A DNA stretch of 56,252 nucleotides, taken from the NCBI GenBank assembly GCA_034090805.1, contig JAXDRV010000059.1:1-56252 (forward strand), given 5' to 3'. The position numbers and the translations under genes were made by a program. This document shows, piece after piece, positions 14,695 through 21,366 of this stretch. The first letter of the stretch is position 1. Each line of letters starts with the position of its first letter. The notes beneath the pieces are model-generated. The model had not been told where the DNA came from and did no database searches. It worked only from the letters and a program-made list of their open reading frames with translations. The stretch is from Ornithomonoglobus_A sp034090805. Lineage in GTDB: Bacteria > Bacillota > Clostridia > UBA1381.

Positions 14695-15354
14695 ATGGAC
14701 AAGACAAAAAAGGAATTTATTGAATTTATGATGGAGGCGGACGTTCTCCGTTTCGGCAGCTTTGTTACAAAAAGCGGCAGAAATACGCCGTATTTTGTAA
14801 ATACCGGAAATTACAAAACCGGAAAGCAGATAGCTAAGCTCGGCAGCTTTTATGCAAAGCTTGTAAAGGAAACTATAGGTGAGGAATTTGACTGTATGTT
14901 CGGTCCCGCCTACAAGGGTATTCCTCTTGTAACAACCACAGCGGCTGCGCTTTACAACGACTTCAACACCGACAAGCCGTACTTCTTCAACCGCAAGGAG
15001 GAAAAGGATCACGGCGAGGGCGGCTCGCTTGTAGGCTTTAAGCCCCAGGACGGTGACAGAGTTATCGTAATCGAGGACGTTATAACAGCCGGCACGGCAG
15101 TCCGTGAAACGATGCCTATCCTAAAAGGTGCGGCAGATGTTAAGGTTGAGCATATGTTCATTTCGGTAAACCGCTGTGAATTCGGTCAGAATCCCGAAAA
15201 GACAACGGTTGACGAGGTTATGGAGGAATTCGGAATAAACGTCCATGCAATCGTAACGGTTGAGGATATTTACGAATATCTGAAGGAGAGCGGTGAATAC
15301 GAGGAGGCTCTCAAGGGCATGGAGGAATACATGAGTAAATACTGCGTACTGTAG
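14695..15354 (+). CDS. pyrE: Orotate phosphoribosyltransferase
   Basis: This 219-residue enzyme joins orotate to PRPP to give OMP in pyrimidine synthesis. FGSFVTKSGRNTPYFVNTG is the orotate end, FGPAYKGIPLVTTTA the Ala-Tyr-Lys-Gly segment, FFNRKEEKDHGEGG the flexible loop, and VIVIEDVITAGTAVRE the PRPP-binding motif. The length and loop suit the clostridial class. AAAGGAAG is eight bases before the ATG, 22 bases after the sigma gene, so it is probably in the same operon. No other pyr genes are nearby. Confidence 0.96.
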   Translation: MDKTKKEFIEFMMEADVLRFGSFVTKSGRNTPYFVNTGNYKTGKQIAKLGSFYAKLVKETIGEEFDCMFGPAYKGIPLVTTTAAALYNDFNTDKPYFFNRKEEKDHGEGGSLVGFKPQDGDRVIVIEDVITAGTAVRETMPILKGAADVKVEHMFISVNRCEFGQNPEKTTVDEVMEEFGINVHAIVTVEDIYEYLKESGEYEEALKGMEEYMSKYCVL

Positions 15355-15357
15355 GCA

Positions 15358-15501
15358 TTTATGAAAGGAGCAAAGTTTGGAAAAAGATAAGCGGCGCATC
15401 TCGCACCTTTCGCCGGACTCGCATACACAAAGTATAGTCTCGTTCGTCGAAAAACACGATCTGCTTGCTTCTCTTTTCCCAAACGGGTTTTATGAAAGGA
15501 G
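15358..15501 (+). repeat. Family A palindromic element (15371-15488) with 13-bp direct repeats
   Basis: Ends AGTTTGGAAAAAGATAAGC and, inverted, GTTTGGGAAAAGAGAAGC. The middle carries TTTCGCCGGACTCG against CGTTCGTCGAAA. The exact 13-bp TTTATGAAAGGAG occurs at 15358-15370 and 15489-15501. It includes the Shine-Dalgarno AAAGGAG, so the insertion point lay at the ribosome site of the downstream gene and the site was duplicated. Confidence 0.78.
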
Positions 15502-15515
15502 TTAATGGTCATAAT
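15495..15515 (+). promoter_or_regulatory. Shared ribosome-site leader, copy 3
   Basis: AAAGGAGTTAATGGTCATAA plus T, identical to those before purN and trmR. In-frame ATGs are at 15505 and 15517. Confidence 0.6.
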
Positions 15516-15516
15516 A

Positions 15517-16716
15517 ATGAAACGAAAAATATTTAAAAGCATGATATGCGCACTTTCCGCCGTTTGTGCGCTCTGCGCCGCACCTGCGGCACTGGCGGAG
15601 CGTGACGTGATAACGGTCATGGTTGATAATGAGGAGGTTTCCTTTGACCAGCCGCCCGTAATCATAGACGGCCGCACGCTTGTACCCATACGAGCCGTGT
15701 TTGAAAAGGCGGGGGCAACGGTTGAATGGAATCAGACAGCTCTCACCGCAACGATAGAATACAACGGAAACGTTGTCAGGATAAGTCCCAACAAGGATAT
15801 ACTGTTTAAAAATGATAAGGCTGTTGCCCTTGACGTTCCGGCGCAGATAATCAACGACAGAACGCTTATCCCGGTAAGGGCAATCTCGGACGCTCTCGAT
15901 TTCGGCGTTACGTGGAACGGCTTCCAAAGTACGGTGCTTATCGCATCGGACGGCAAGCCCTACAGAGCCTTTTCCGGAGTAAAGAGAGGGTTCAGGGATC
16001 TTCCGGCAATTTCGGACTTTTATATAAGCGGCTCATGCGTAAACAACGAGGCGGATCTGAACGGTGACGGAATAAAGGAGGTTATATCCTTTACTCAGAC
16101 AAGCGACACCGAGGGCGAGGAAATGCCTTTGCTTGTTATCGACAACAGGGACTTTTCCGATGTTATACGTCAAAGCTTTTCGAGCCTTAACTCACTTGCC
16201 GTTATCAGCATAAACGGCAGTGACAAGCAGGTTGTAATAGTTGAAAACGGCGATGTTCAGACGGCGCACTTCTATTATTATGACGGCGAATCCCTCGTAA
16301 AATGCGGCGGCGAGCCGACGGTTAGCTTTAAAACACGTCTGCTTTTTGACGAAAAGAAATATATACTTTCCGATCTGCACGGAATATGCTTTACCGACAT
16401 AATGGTAACGGGCAGCTTCTACAAATATGAGGAGGGCGCTTTCGGATATTTCCGCTTAAAGGACGCTGAAGCAATCGCCCCCAGACTGCTCACGCATATG
16501 TACAACGACAAAATGATATACCGCAGAGTGGACACCGACAAGTACGTCCCCGGCGCATACAAGGACGCAGTGATTTCCGAGCTGGTTAATTCCGAAAACC
16601 TTGAAAAATTCACACTGCTTGATATGTACGTTGACCCGAAAAATCCGTCATATACGGAATTTTACGTTGAGATGCCGGACGGCACAAAGTCGGTGCTTAC
16701 GCCGTACACGGTATGA
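15517..16716 (+). CDS. Secreted protein with copper-amine-oxidase N-terminal-like (stalk) domains
   Basis: A 399-residue protein. The signal peptide is about residues 1-26 (KSMICALSAVCALCAAPAAL, then A-E). Residues 30-145 hold a stalk repeat pair: ITVMVDNEEVSFDQPPVIID then RTLVPIRAVFEKAGATVEW, and INDRTLIPVRAISDALDFGV. This domain is named after copper amine oxidases but serves as a wall- or surface-associated module in Firmicutes. The remaining 250 residues (DLNGDGIKEVISFTQTSDTE, an FG-GAP/EF-hand-like stretch) are unassigned. No amine oxidase catalytic domain is present. It is probably cotranscribed with the SLH gene 25 bases downstream. Confidence 0.82.
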   Translation: MKRKIFKSMICALSAVCALCAAPAALAERDVITVMVDNEEVSFDQPPVIIDGRTLVPIRAVFEKAGATVEWNQTALTATIEYNGNVVRISPNKDILFKNDKAVALDVPAQIINDRTLIPVRAISDALDFGVTWNGFQSTVLIASDGKPYRAFSGVKRGFRDLPAISDFYISGSCVNNEADLNGDGIKEVISFTQTSDTEGEEMPLLVIDNRDFSDVIRQSFSSLNSLAVISINGSDKQVVIVENGDVQTAHFYYYDGESLVKCGGEPTVSFKTRLLFDEKKYILSDLHGICFTDIMVTGSFYKYEEGAFGYFRLKDAEAIAPRLLTHMYNDKMIYRRVDTDKYVPGAYKDAVISELVNSENLEKFTLLDMYVDPKNPSYTEFYVEMPDGTKSVLTPYTV

Positions 16717-16741
16717 TTTTTTCCGATAAAGGAGGAATTTG

Positions 16742-17794
16742 ATGAATAAGCTTGCAAAATTTCTTATTGCCGCCGTGCTGCTGCTGATACCCGTATCGGC
16801 TCATGCGTACAACGTGGTTGATTTGCCGGAGCAGATGGAGCTTTCGGACGCAATGGGAATATTCAGCGGCGAGGAAATAAAAAAGGCGACGCTTTCCAAC
16901 GTTGAGGAGGGTAAGTATTTTGAGCTTACCCGTGACGAAATAAATGATTTTTATTACGCCGCCTGCAAAATGCCGGCATACAGAGCGATAAATCCGACAC
17001 CGTTCAGAGGCACTGCCATAAATCTGTACACAGACACCGATGTTGTGAGCTATTATGTCGGTTCGGGTATTCAGATAGGTCTTTACGGAACGGAAAATTA
17101 TATATGCTACAAGGTAAAGGGCGAGGACGAGGTTTTCCTCACGTATCTCGATTCAATGTACAAGGATCGTGAAACAAAATACAACGGCGAGGAAATCCAC
17201 CGCAGCACGAGCAACGACTTTTTAAAGCTGCCCTCGGCTCAGTGGGCGCAGAGCAGCATCAAGGACGCTGCCAAGCACAGCCTTCTGCCGTACAATCTGA
17301 CAAGCAAATACAGCGCAAACATCTCCCGCGAGGAATTTTGTACGCTCATCGGACAGCTGATAACAGTAACGTCCGGCTATGCCGATTTGGGGTCATACGT
17401 GCGGGACAAGGAGGGAATGTATCTGCGCAACAACTTCTCGGACTGCAAGGGCAAGGACGAATCGATAGATATTCTCTACAGCCTCGGCATTGTAAACGGC
17501 AAGGGCGACGGACTGTTTGACCCGGACGGCACTCTCTCACGTGAGGAGGCGGCGAAAATGCTGACCTCGGCGGCAGAGCAGTTTGTTTATATCAACACAA
17601 ACCGCACTCTTACATATGCCGATCAGTACGATATTTCAAAATGGGCGCACTACTCCGTTCAGTGGGTAACCGATAACGAAATCATGACGGGTATGGAGGA
17701 CAACAAATTCAATCCTCACGCATATTATACAGTAGAACAAGCGATAACGACTGTCGGCAGACTGTATAATTACCTTTGCAACATGATAGTTTAA
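16742..17794 (+). CDS. SLH-domain protein
   Basis: A 350-residue secreted protein with a signal peptide (KLAKFLIAAVLLLIPVSAHA). The unassigned N-terminal 160 residues (LSDAMGIFSGEEIKKATLSN) are followed by three SLH-like repeats: SSIKDAAKHSLLPYNL...GQLITV, ILYSLGIVNGKGDGLFDPDG...AAEQF and HYSVQWVTDNEIMTGMEDNK. The SLH part is C-terminal, so the protein would hang from the wall with its N-terminal domain outward. The start is the ATG at 16742 with GGAGG six bases upstream; the TTG just before it would only add one residue. It likely shares an operon with the stalk-domain protein. Confidence 0.83.
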   Translation: MNKLAKFLIAAVLLLIPVSAHAYNVVDLPEQMELSDAMGIFSGEEIKKATLSNVEEGKYFELTRDEINDFYYAACKMPAYRAINPTPFRGTAINLYTDTDVVSYYVGSGIQIGLYGTENYICYKVKGEDEVFLTYLDSMYKDRETKYNGEEIHRSTSNDFLKLPSAQWAQSSIKDAAKHSLLPYNLTSKYSANISREEFCTLIGQLITVTSGYADLGSYVRDKEGMYLRNNFSDCKGKDESIDILYSLGIVNGKGDGLFDPDGTLSREEAAKMLTSAAEQFVYINTNRTLTYADQYDISKWAHYSVQWVTDNEIMTGMEDNKFNPHAYYTVEQAITTVGRLYNYLCNMIV

Positions 17795-17858
17795 CGTCAT
17801 TGTGCAGAATAGACAAGAAATTATTAATTTTCTGTTAATTTTTCTTTACAAAAATATA

Positions 17859-17886
17859 TTGAAATTTTTAAAAAAAGTGGTATAAT
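17859..17886 (+). promoter_or_regulatory. Promoter of rnmV
   Basis: TTGAAA at 17859-17864 and TATAAT at 17881-17886 are 16 bases apart. Confidence 0.65.
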
Positions 17887-17910
17887 ATATTTACAATTTA
17901 TTTTAACAAG

Positions 17911-17948
17911 AACGTCCGGCTTATTTATCAGATAGGTCGGGCGTTTTT
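17911..17948 (+). promoter_or_regulatory. Terminator-like hairpin in the rnmV leader
   Basis: AACGTCCGGC and GTCGGGCGTT pair (with G-T pairs) around a loop of about 16 bases and are followed by TTTTT. It ends about 25 bases before the likely start codon, so it could attenuate rnmV. It might instead be a terminator for the upstream unit placed after the promoter by chance. Confidence 0.4.
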
Positions 17949-17973
17949 GATTTACGGATTCGGAGGGTTTTGC

Positions 17974-18594
17974 TTGCATAAGGTAAAGGAAACGATAATA
18001 GTTGAGGGAGCGTATGACAAAATACGTCTTTCGGGATTTATAGACGGGATAATCCTGACCACGGGCGGATTTTCCGTTTTCAACAACAGCGCACTGAAAA
18101 AAAGCATAGCCGAGCTTGCCGCACAAACCGGAATAGTAATTCTTACCGACAGCGACAGCGCAGGCTTTCGCATACGCAGCTTTATAAAGCAGAATATCCC
18201 AGATGACAAGGTAAAGCACGCATATATTCCCGACATCAAAGGCAAGGAGCGCAGAAAGCGCACTCCCGGCAAGGAGGGACTTCTGGGTGTTGAGGGAATG
18301 AGTGAGGATATAATTATCGACGCATTAAAAAAAGCGGGCTGCACCGTAGACGGCAGCACGGAAACTCCCAAGGCGGCAAGGGAAATAACAAAATCCGACA
18401 TGATGCTTGCCGGACTTGCGGGCGGCGAAGGCAGTGCGGAGCTGCGCCGAAGGCTTGCCGCAAGGCTCAAGCTTCCGGCAAAGCTTTCGGCAAATATGCT
18501 GCTCAAAATAGTGAACAGACTGCTGACATATGACGAATTTCAGACGCTCTGCTCTGATATTTCATCTTCTGACGGAGAGATCAAGCAGGACTGA
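17974..18594 (+). CDS. rnmV: Ribonuclease M5-like Toprim protein
   Basis: This 206-residue protein fits RNase M5, which trims 5S rRNA precursors. The Toprim domain shows the Glu in ETIIVEGAYDK, the GGFS segment, and the DxD-type motif in VILTDSDSAGFRIRSFI. The C-terminal DUF4093 part starts near GKEGLLGVEGMSEDIIIDAL. TTG at 17974 is taken as start because GGAGG lies seven bases upstream and VKETIIVEG then begins at the right place. Its last 33 bases overlap larE, which is convergent. DnaG-like helicase or zinc domains are absent, which supports RnmV. Confidence 0.85.
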   Translation: MHKVKETIIVEGAYDKIRLSGFIDGIILTTGGFSVFNNSALKKSIAELAAQTGIVILTDSDSAGFRIRSFIKQNIPDDKVKHAYIPDIKGKERRKRTPGKEGLLGVEGMSEDIIIDALKKAGCTVDGSTETPKAAREITKSDMMLAGLAGGEGSAELRRRLAARLKLPAKLSANMLLKIVNRLLTYDEFQTLCSDISSSDGEIKQD

Positions 18595-19308
18595 ATCAAA
18601 ATACGGCTCGGCCGCGGCGCACAGCTTATCAGCCATCTCTGCCGCACGGACGATCTCGTCCGATTTCACCTGAATACGAGCCGCACCGTTGAACACACGA
18701 ATACGAAAATCAGAAAAGCCGAGAGCACGGACAGCCGCCTCGGCTTTTTCCGTTTTTTCCAAAAGCTCCGGTGTTATTTTCTCCCCTGTAGGAATACGTG
18801 TCGCAAGGCACGCATATGAAGGCTTATTATAGGTAAACAGTCCCGCCGCCTTTGAAAGACGGCGTATTTCGGATTTTGTCAAGCCGCACTCACGCAGCGG
18901 CGAACGAACTCCAAGCTCCGCAAGCGCACGCATTCCGGGACGATCGCCGCCGTCGTCGGACGCATTCGTTCCGTCAATCACTGTCGAAAACCCGTCCTCC
19001 GCCGCACGTTTTTTCAGCGCAAGCAGCATTTTTTTCTTACACAAATAGCATCTTTCGGCGGTATTTTCGCATATTTCCTCATCTTCAAAGGCACTGTATT
19101 CTATCACCCGCAGCTTTATTCCCAGCTCCTCCGCAAGACGCACCGCATCTTCAAACTCAAATCCCGGCTGAAATCCCGTTCTTACATAATATACACCCGC
19201 ATCTGCGCCGCAGCTCTTTGCCTCATACAGCAGATACGCCGAATCCGTCCCGCCCGAAAATGCAATCGCAGGCTTTGGGTTCGCCTTAAAAAATTCCTCT
19301 ATCGTCAT
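18562..19308 (-). CDS. larE: LarE-type ATP-dependent sulfur transferase
   Basis: This 248-residue PP-loop ATPase has the motif IAFSGGTDSAYLLYEA at the N-terminus, then ERCYLCKKKMLLAL, DGTNASDDGGDRPGMRAL, LGVRSPLRECGLTKSEIR and PSYACLATRIPTGEKI. LarE adenylates and thiolates the nicotinic acid-derived cofactor of lactate racemase and related nickel-pincer enzymes. The Cys in PSYACLATR lies where the sulfur-donor Cys is expected. Neither larB, larC nor larA is in the window. GGGAG is seven bases before the ATG, with a TTGACA-17-TATAAT promoter at 19335-19363. Confidence 0.87.
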   Translation of the reverse strand: MTIEEFFKANPKPAIAFSGGTDSAYLLYEAKSCGADAGVYYVRTGFQPGFEFEDAVRLAEELGIKLRVIEYSAFEDEEICENTAERCYLCKKKMLLALKKRAAEDGFSTVIDGTNASDDGGDRPGMRALAELGVRSPLRECGLTKSEIRRLSKAAGLFTYNKPSYACLATRIPTGEKITPELLEKTEKAEAAVRALGFSDFRIRVFNGAARIQVKSDEIVRAAEMADKLCAAAEPYFDSVLLDLSVRR

Positions 19309-19334
19309 GGCAGTTCTCCCTGTTTTTTTATTTT

Positions 19335-19363
19335 ATTATATTATAACAATCTTTCTTTGTCAA
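19335..19363 (-). promoter_or_regulatory. Promoter of larE
   Basis: Minus strand TTGACA and TATAAT, 17-base spacer, about 27 bases before the larE start. Confidence 0.75.
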
Positions 19364-19393
19364 CTTCGGTGACAAGCGGAATTTATAAATACA

Positions 19394-19423
19394 TTGACAA
19401 AATACGGGAGTGTGTGATATAAT
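19394..19423 (+). promoter_or_regulatory. Promoter of the putative toxin mRNA
   Basis: Consensus TTGACA and TATAAT with an 18-base spacer. The predicted transcript starts near 19430, about 60 bases before the small ORF. Confidence 0.8.
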
Positions 19424-19489
19424 CGAATACGGAAAGCAGGGAATGGCTTGGCGGTTGTTCCGACACTCTCTTAAGGGGGTGTTAACGCT

Positions 19490-19552
19490 ATGGACACGAC
19501 AATGGTGTTATTAATAATAATATTATTGCTTGTTATAGAGATAAAAAAATAA
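19490..19552 (+). CDS. Putative type I toxin peptide, 20 residues
   Basis: The ORF encodes MDTTMVLLIIILLLVIEIKK, a hydrophobic stretch of about 14 residues with a charged tail. This is the layout of small membrane-acting peptides such as the Fst/TxpA/holin-like toxins. AGGGGGTG lies about ten bases upstream of the ATG. It has its own consensus promoter and an opposing consensus promoter 3' of it. The ORF is too short for standard gene calling. Toxicity is inferred; it is shorter than most known type I toxins (about 30 residues), so a non-toxic membrane peptide is possible. Confidence 0.6.
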   Translation: MDTTMVLLIIILLLVIEIKK

Positions 19553-19578
19553 CCGCCTACGCCGGTACGTAAGCGGTT
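19551..19578 (-). terminator. Hairpin ending the putative antisense RNA
   Basis: AACCGCCTACG and CGTAAGCGGTT form the stem. On the minus strand it is followed by ATTTTTTTAT. On the plus strand no T run follows, so the mRNA may read through to about 19635. Confidence 0.7.
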
Positions 19579-19636
19579 AGGGTAGAATTAATTTCTACAA
19601 AAACCCTTGCGGAACAGCCGTTATGCCATTTCCTGT
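19552..19636 (-). ncRNA. Putative antisense antitoxin RNA
   Basis: Starting from the promoter at 19643-19671, a transcript beginning near 19636 and ending at the hairpin at 19551-19578 would be about 85 nt. It would be complementary to the 3' part of the toxin mRNA. Short convergent RNAs sharing a terminator are the plan of the Fst/par, TxpA/RatA and BsrG/SR4 systems. Confidence 0.55.
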
Positions 19637-19642
19637 GAGTAC

Positions 19643-19671
19643 ATTATATCACCCAAAACAAATATTGTCAA
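19643..19671 (-). promoter_or_regulatory. Promoter of the putative antisense RNA
   Basis: Minus strand TTGACA and TATAAT with a 17-base spacer, a perfect consensus that faces the toxin promoter. Confidence 0.8.
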
Positions 19672-19685
19672 GCTTTTTCAATAAA

Positions 19686-19722
19686 TTCCGCAAATTCAGC
19701 ATCAACCGTTGAATTTGCGGAA
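19686..19722. other. 13-bp perfect inverted repeat
   Basis: TTCCGCAAATTCA and TGAATTTGCGGAA are separated by 11 bases. It lies between the antisense promoter and the family B elements and could terminate transcripts from the right. No gene is attached to it. Confidence 0.5.
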
Positions 19723-19759
19723 AAAGTATGTTAAAATATATATGGATAAAATTAATCTG

Positions 19760-20174
19760 TAGCAGCTGCTTGCAAAATGTCGGTTTTGATTTGAGAGTAT
19801 TATTGAGTTTATTCAGACTCAAACATCCCTTGCGGTAACTCGTATGAACAAACTCAAAAACACTCTCAAATCTCATAGGCTTGTTATAGCCTTGGGGGAA
19901 TTTGTGATGTTTATGATTAAGCTTCGGCGAGTTCCGAACGTATGCGAGGGGTGTCTGAGCCGAGGCTTAAGCAGAAATATCTCAAATTCCGAGGAGATGC
20001 CACACTTTGCAGGCACACATTTATATTTAAAATCAGGTAATTGTAAAATGTCAGTTTGGAATTTGTGATGTTTATGCTTGAGCTTGGGCAAGATCCCGAA
20101 CGTATGCGAAAGATGCCTGAGCCGAGGCTTAATAAGAAATATCTCGAATTTTATAATTGCCTATATGTAAAATC
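19760..20174 (+). repeat. Two adjoining family B elements upstream of the DJ-1 gene
   Basis: The first runs from GCTTGCAAAATGTCGG (19769) to CCACACTTTGCAGG (about 20013). It contains the TTGAGAGTATTATTGAGTT core and a second arm pair, GAATTTGTGATGTTTATG against its inverse. The second runs from AGGTAATTGTAAAATGTC (20035) to TATAATTGCC (about 20161). TATATTTAAAATC (20022-20034) and TATATGTAAAATC (20162-20174) flank it as 13-base repeats with one mismatch. With the toxin-antitoxin locus these elements fill the 880-base gap between larE and the DJ-1 gene. Confidence 0.7.
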
Positions 20175-20188
20175 GAAAGGAGAACATT

Positions 20189-20725
20189 ATGGTATACCTT
20201 CTTCTTGCAGACGGTTTTGAGGAAATCGAGGCGCTTACGCCGTTGGATATTCTGCGCCGTGCCGGCGTTAATGTGAAAACCGTTTCAATAAAAGACAAAA
20301 CAGTTACGGGAGCGCACAATATCCCCGTCACCGCAGATGCCGTCGTGTCGGAGCTTGACTCAATCGACGATATGGAGCTGCTGATACTTCCGGGCGGTGC
20401 GGGTCATGAGCTGCTTGATGCGTCAAATGCGGCTCACGCAATGATAAATCACGCACACGAAAGAGGTTTGTATATTGCCGCAATATGCGCCGCACCGTCA
20501 ATATTGGGCAAAAAAATGCTCTTAAGCGGCAAAAGAGCAACGTGCTTCCCCGGTTATGAAAAGTACCTTTACGGTGCTGAGGTAACCGACGAAAAGGTCG
20601 TTGTTGACGGAAAATTCATAACCGCAAGAGGTGCGGGAGCGGCTGCCGAGTTCGGCTTTAAAATATGTGAGCTTTTAAAGGGCGCAAAAACAGCCTCGGA
20701 ACTTAGCTCCGCAATGCAGTATTAA
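20189..20725 (+). CDS. DJ-1/PfpI family protein
   Basis: A 178-residue cytoplasmic protein of the DJ-1/YajL group. VYLLLADGFEEIEALTPLDI carries the conserved Glu near residue 16. LILPGGAGH and AAICAAPSILGK follow, the latter with the reactive Cys in its nucleophile elbow, then YEKYLYGAEVTDEKVVVDGKF. Relatives have been tied to deglycation, chaperone or stress roles; which applies here cannot be told. GAAAGGAG is seven bases before the ATG. Its stop overlaps the next start (TAATG). Confidence 0.9.
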   Translation: MVYLLLADGFEEIEALTPLDILRRAGVNVKTVSIKDKTVTGAHNIPVTADAVVSELDSIDDMELLILPGGAGHELLDASNAAHAMINHAHERGLYIAAICAAPSILGKKMLLSGKRATCFPGYEKYLYGAEVTDEKVVVDGKFITARGAGAAAEFGFKICELLKGAKTASELSSAMQY

Positions 20726-21348
20726 TGGCAGCGGATATAATCTTCGTTTTGCTGATGGCTGCGGCGGTTTTCAGCGGAACACGAAAGGGACTTATAAAGA
20801 CAATATGGCGGCTCGGCGCATGGATAATAACCGGAATAGCCGTATATGCGGCACTTACTCCGGCTGTCAATTTCCTGTACGGCACTCCCGCCGTAAAATC
20901 AATATACGACTCCGTTTACAACACCGTTTCTTCGGGAATGATAAATACAATCGCAAATCTGCCCTCATGGCTTGCCGCAAACATCGCCGCTGCCGGAGCA
21001 CAGGCAGCCGAGGCAACGGCTCATGCCTTCACCGACACGGCGGTCAAGGTCATAGCGGCAATATCGCTTTTTATAATCATACGCATTATCCTCGGCATAC
21101 TGTTTCGGGTGATAAGCGGAGCTGCGGAGCTGCCTGTCATAAACGGCGCAAACAAGCTTTTGGGCGGAATATGCTCGGCTTTGGGAATGTTAATCGCAGT
21201 GTATGCGGCGCTTGCGCTTGCGGCACTGTTTATAAATCCCGCAATGTACGCATTTATAAACGATTCGCATATCGTGAAATATATGTTTGACAACAATATT
21301 TTAATGCAGCTGTTTATGGGCGTGTACGATACGGGGAAAATTTTATAA
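20725..21348 (+). CDS. CvpA family membrane protein
   Basis: A 207-residue protein with four predicted membrane helices, starting DIIFVLLMAAAVFSGTRKGL followed by IKTIWRLGAWIITGIAVYAA. The GTRKGL turn is typical of CvpA, the colicin V production family. It ends with a helix pair near ANKLLGGICSALGMLIAVYA. The real function of the family is unclear; it has been linked to secretion and envelope homeostasis. It is translationally coupled to the DJ-1 gene by a one-base overlap and lies 18 bases before prfB. Confidence 0.82.
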   Translation: MAADIIFVLLMAAAVFSGTRKGLIKTIWRLGAWIITGIAVYAALTPAVNFLYGTPAVKSIYDSVYNTVSSGMINTIANLPSWLAANIAAAGAQAAEATAHAFTDTAVKVIAAISLFIIIRIILGILFRVISGAAELPVINGANKLLGGICSALGMLIAVYAALALAALFINPAMYAFINDSHIVKYMFDNNILMQLFMGVYDTGKIL

Positions 21349-21366
21349 TTTTAAGGATGTGATAAA

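Larger units (their letters stand above)
19437..19635. repeat. Inverted repeat framing the putative type I toxin-antitoxin locus
   Basis: CAGGGAATGGC...GGTTGTTCCG at 19437-19462 on the plus strand matches CAGGAAATGGC...GGCTGTTCCG on the minus strand at 19635-19610, about 20 of 26 positions. Both convergent transcripts would therefore begin with the same 5' sequence. The 5' and 3' ends of the toxin mRNA could also pair with each other. Confidence 0.65.

Noticed and set aside
15517..16716. True copper amine oxidase
   Set aside because: Only the small N-terminal stalk domain is present; no catalytic domain with the TPQ motif.
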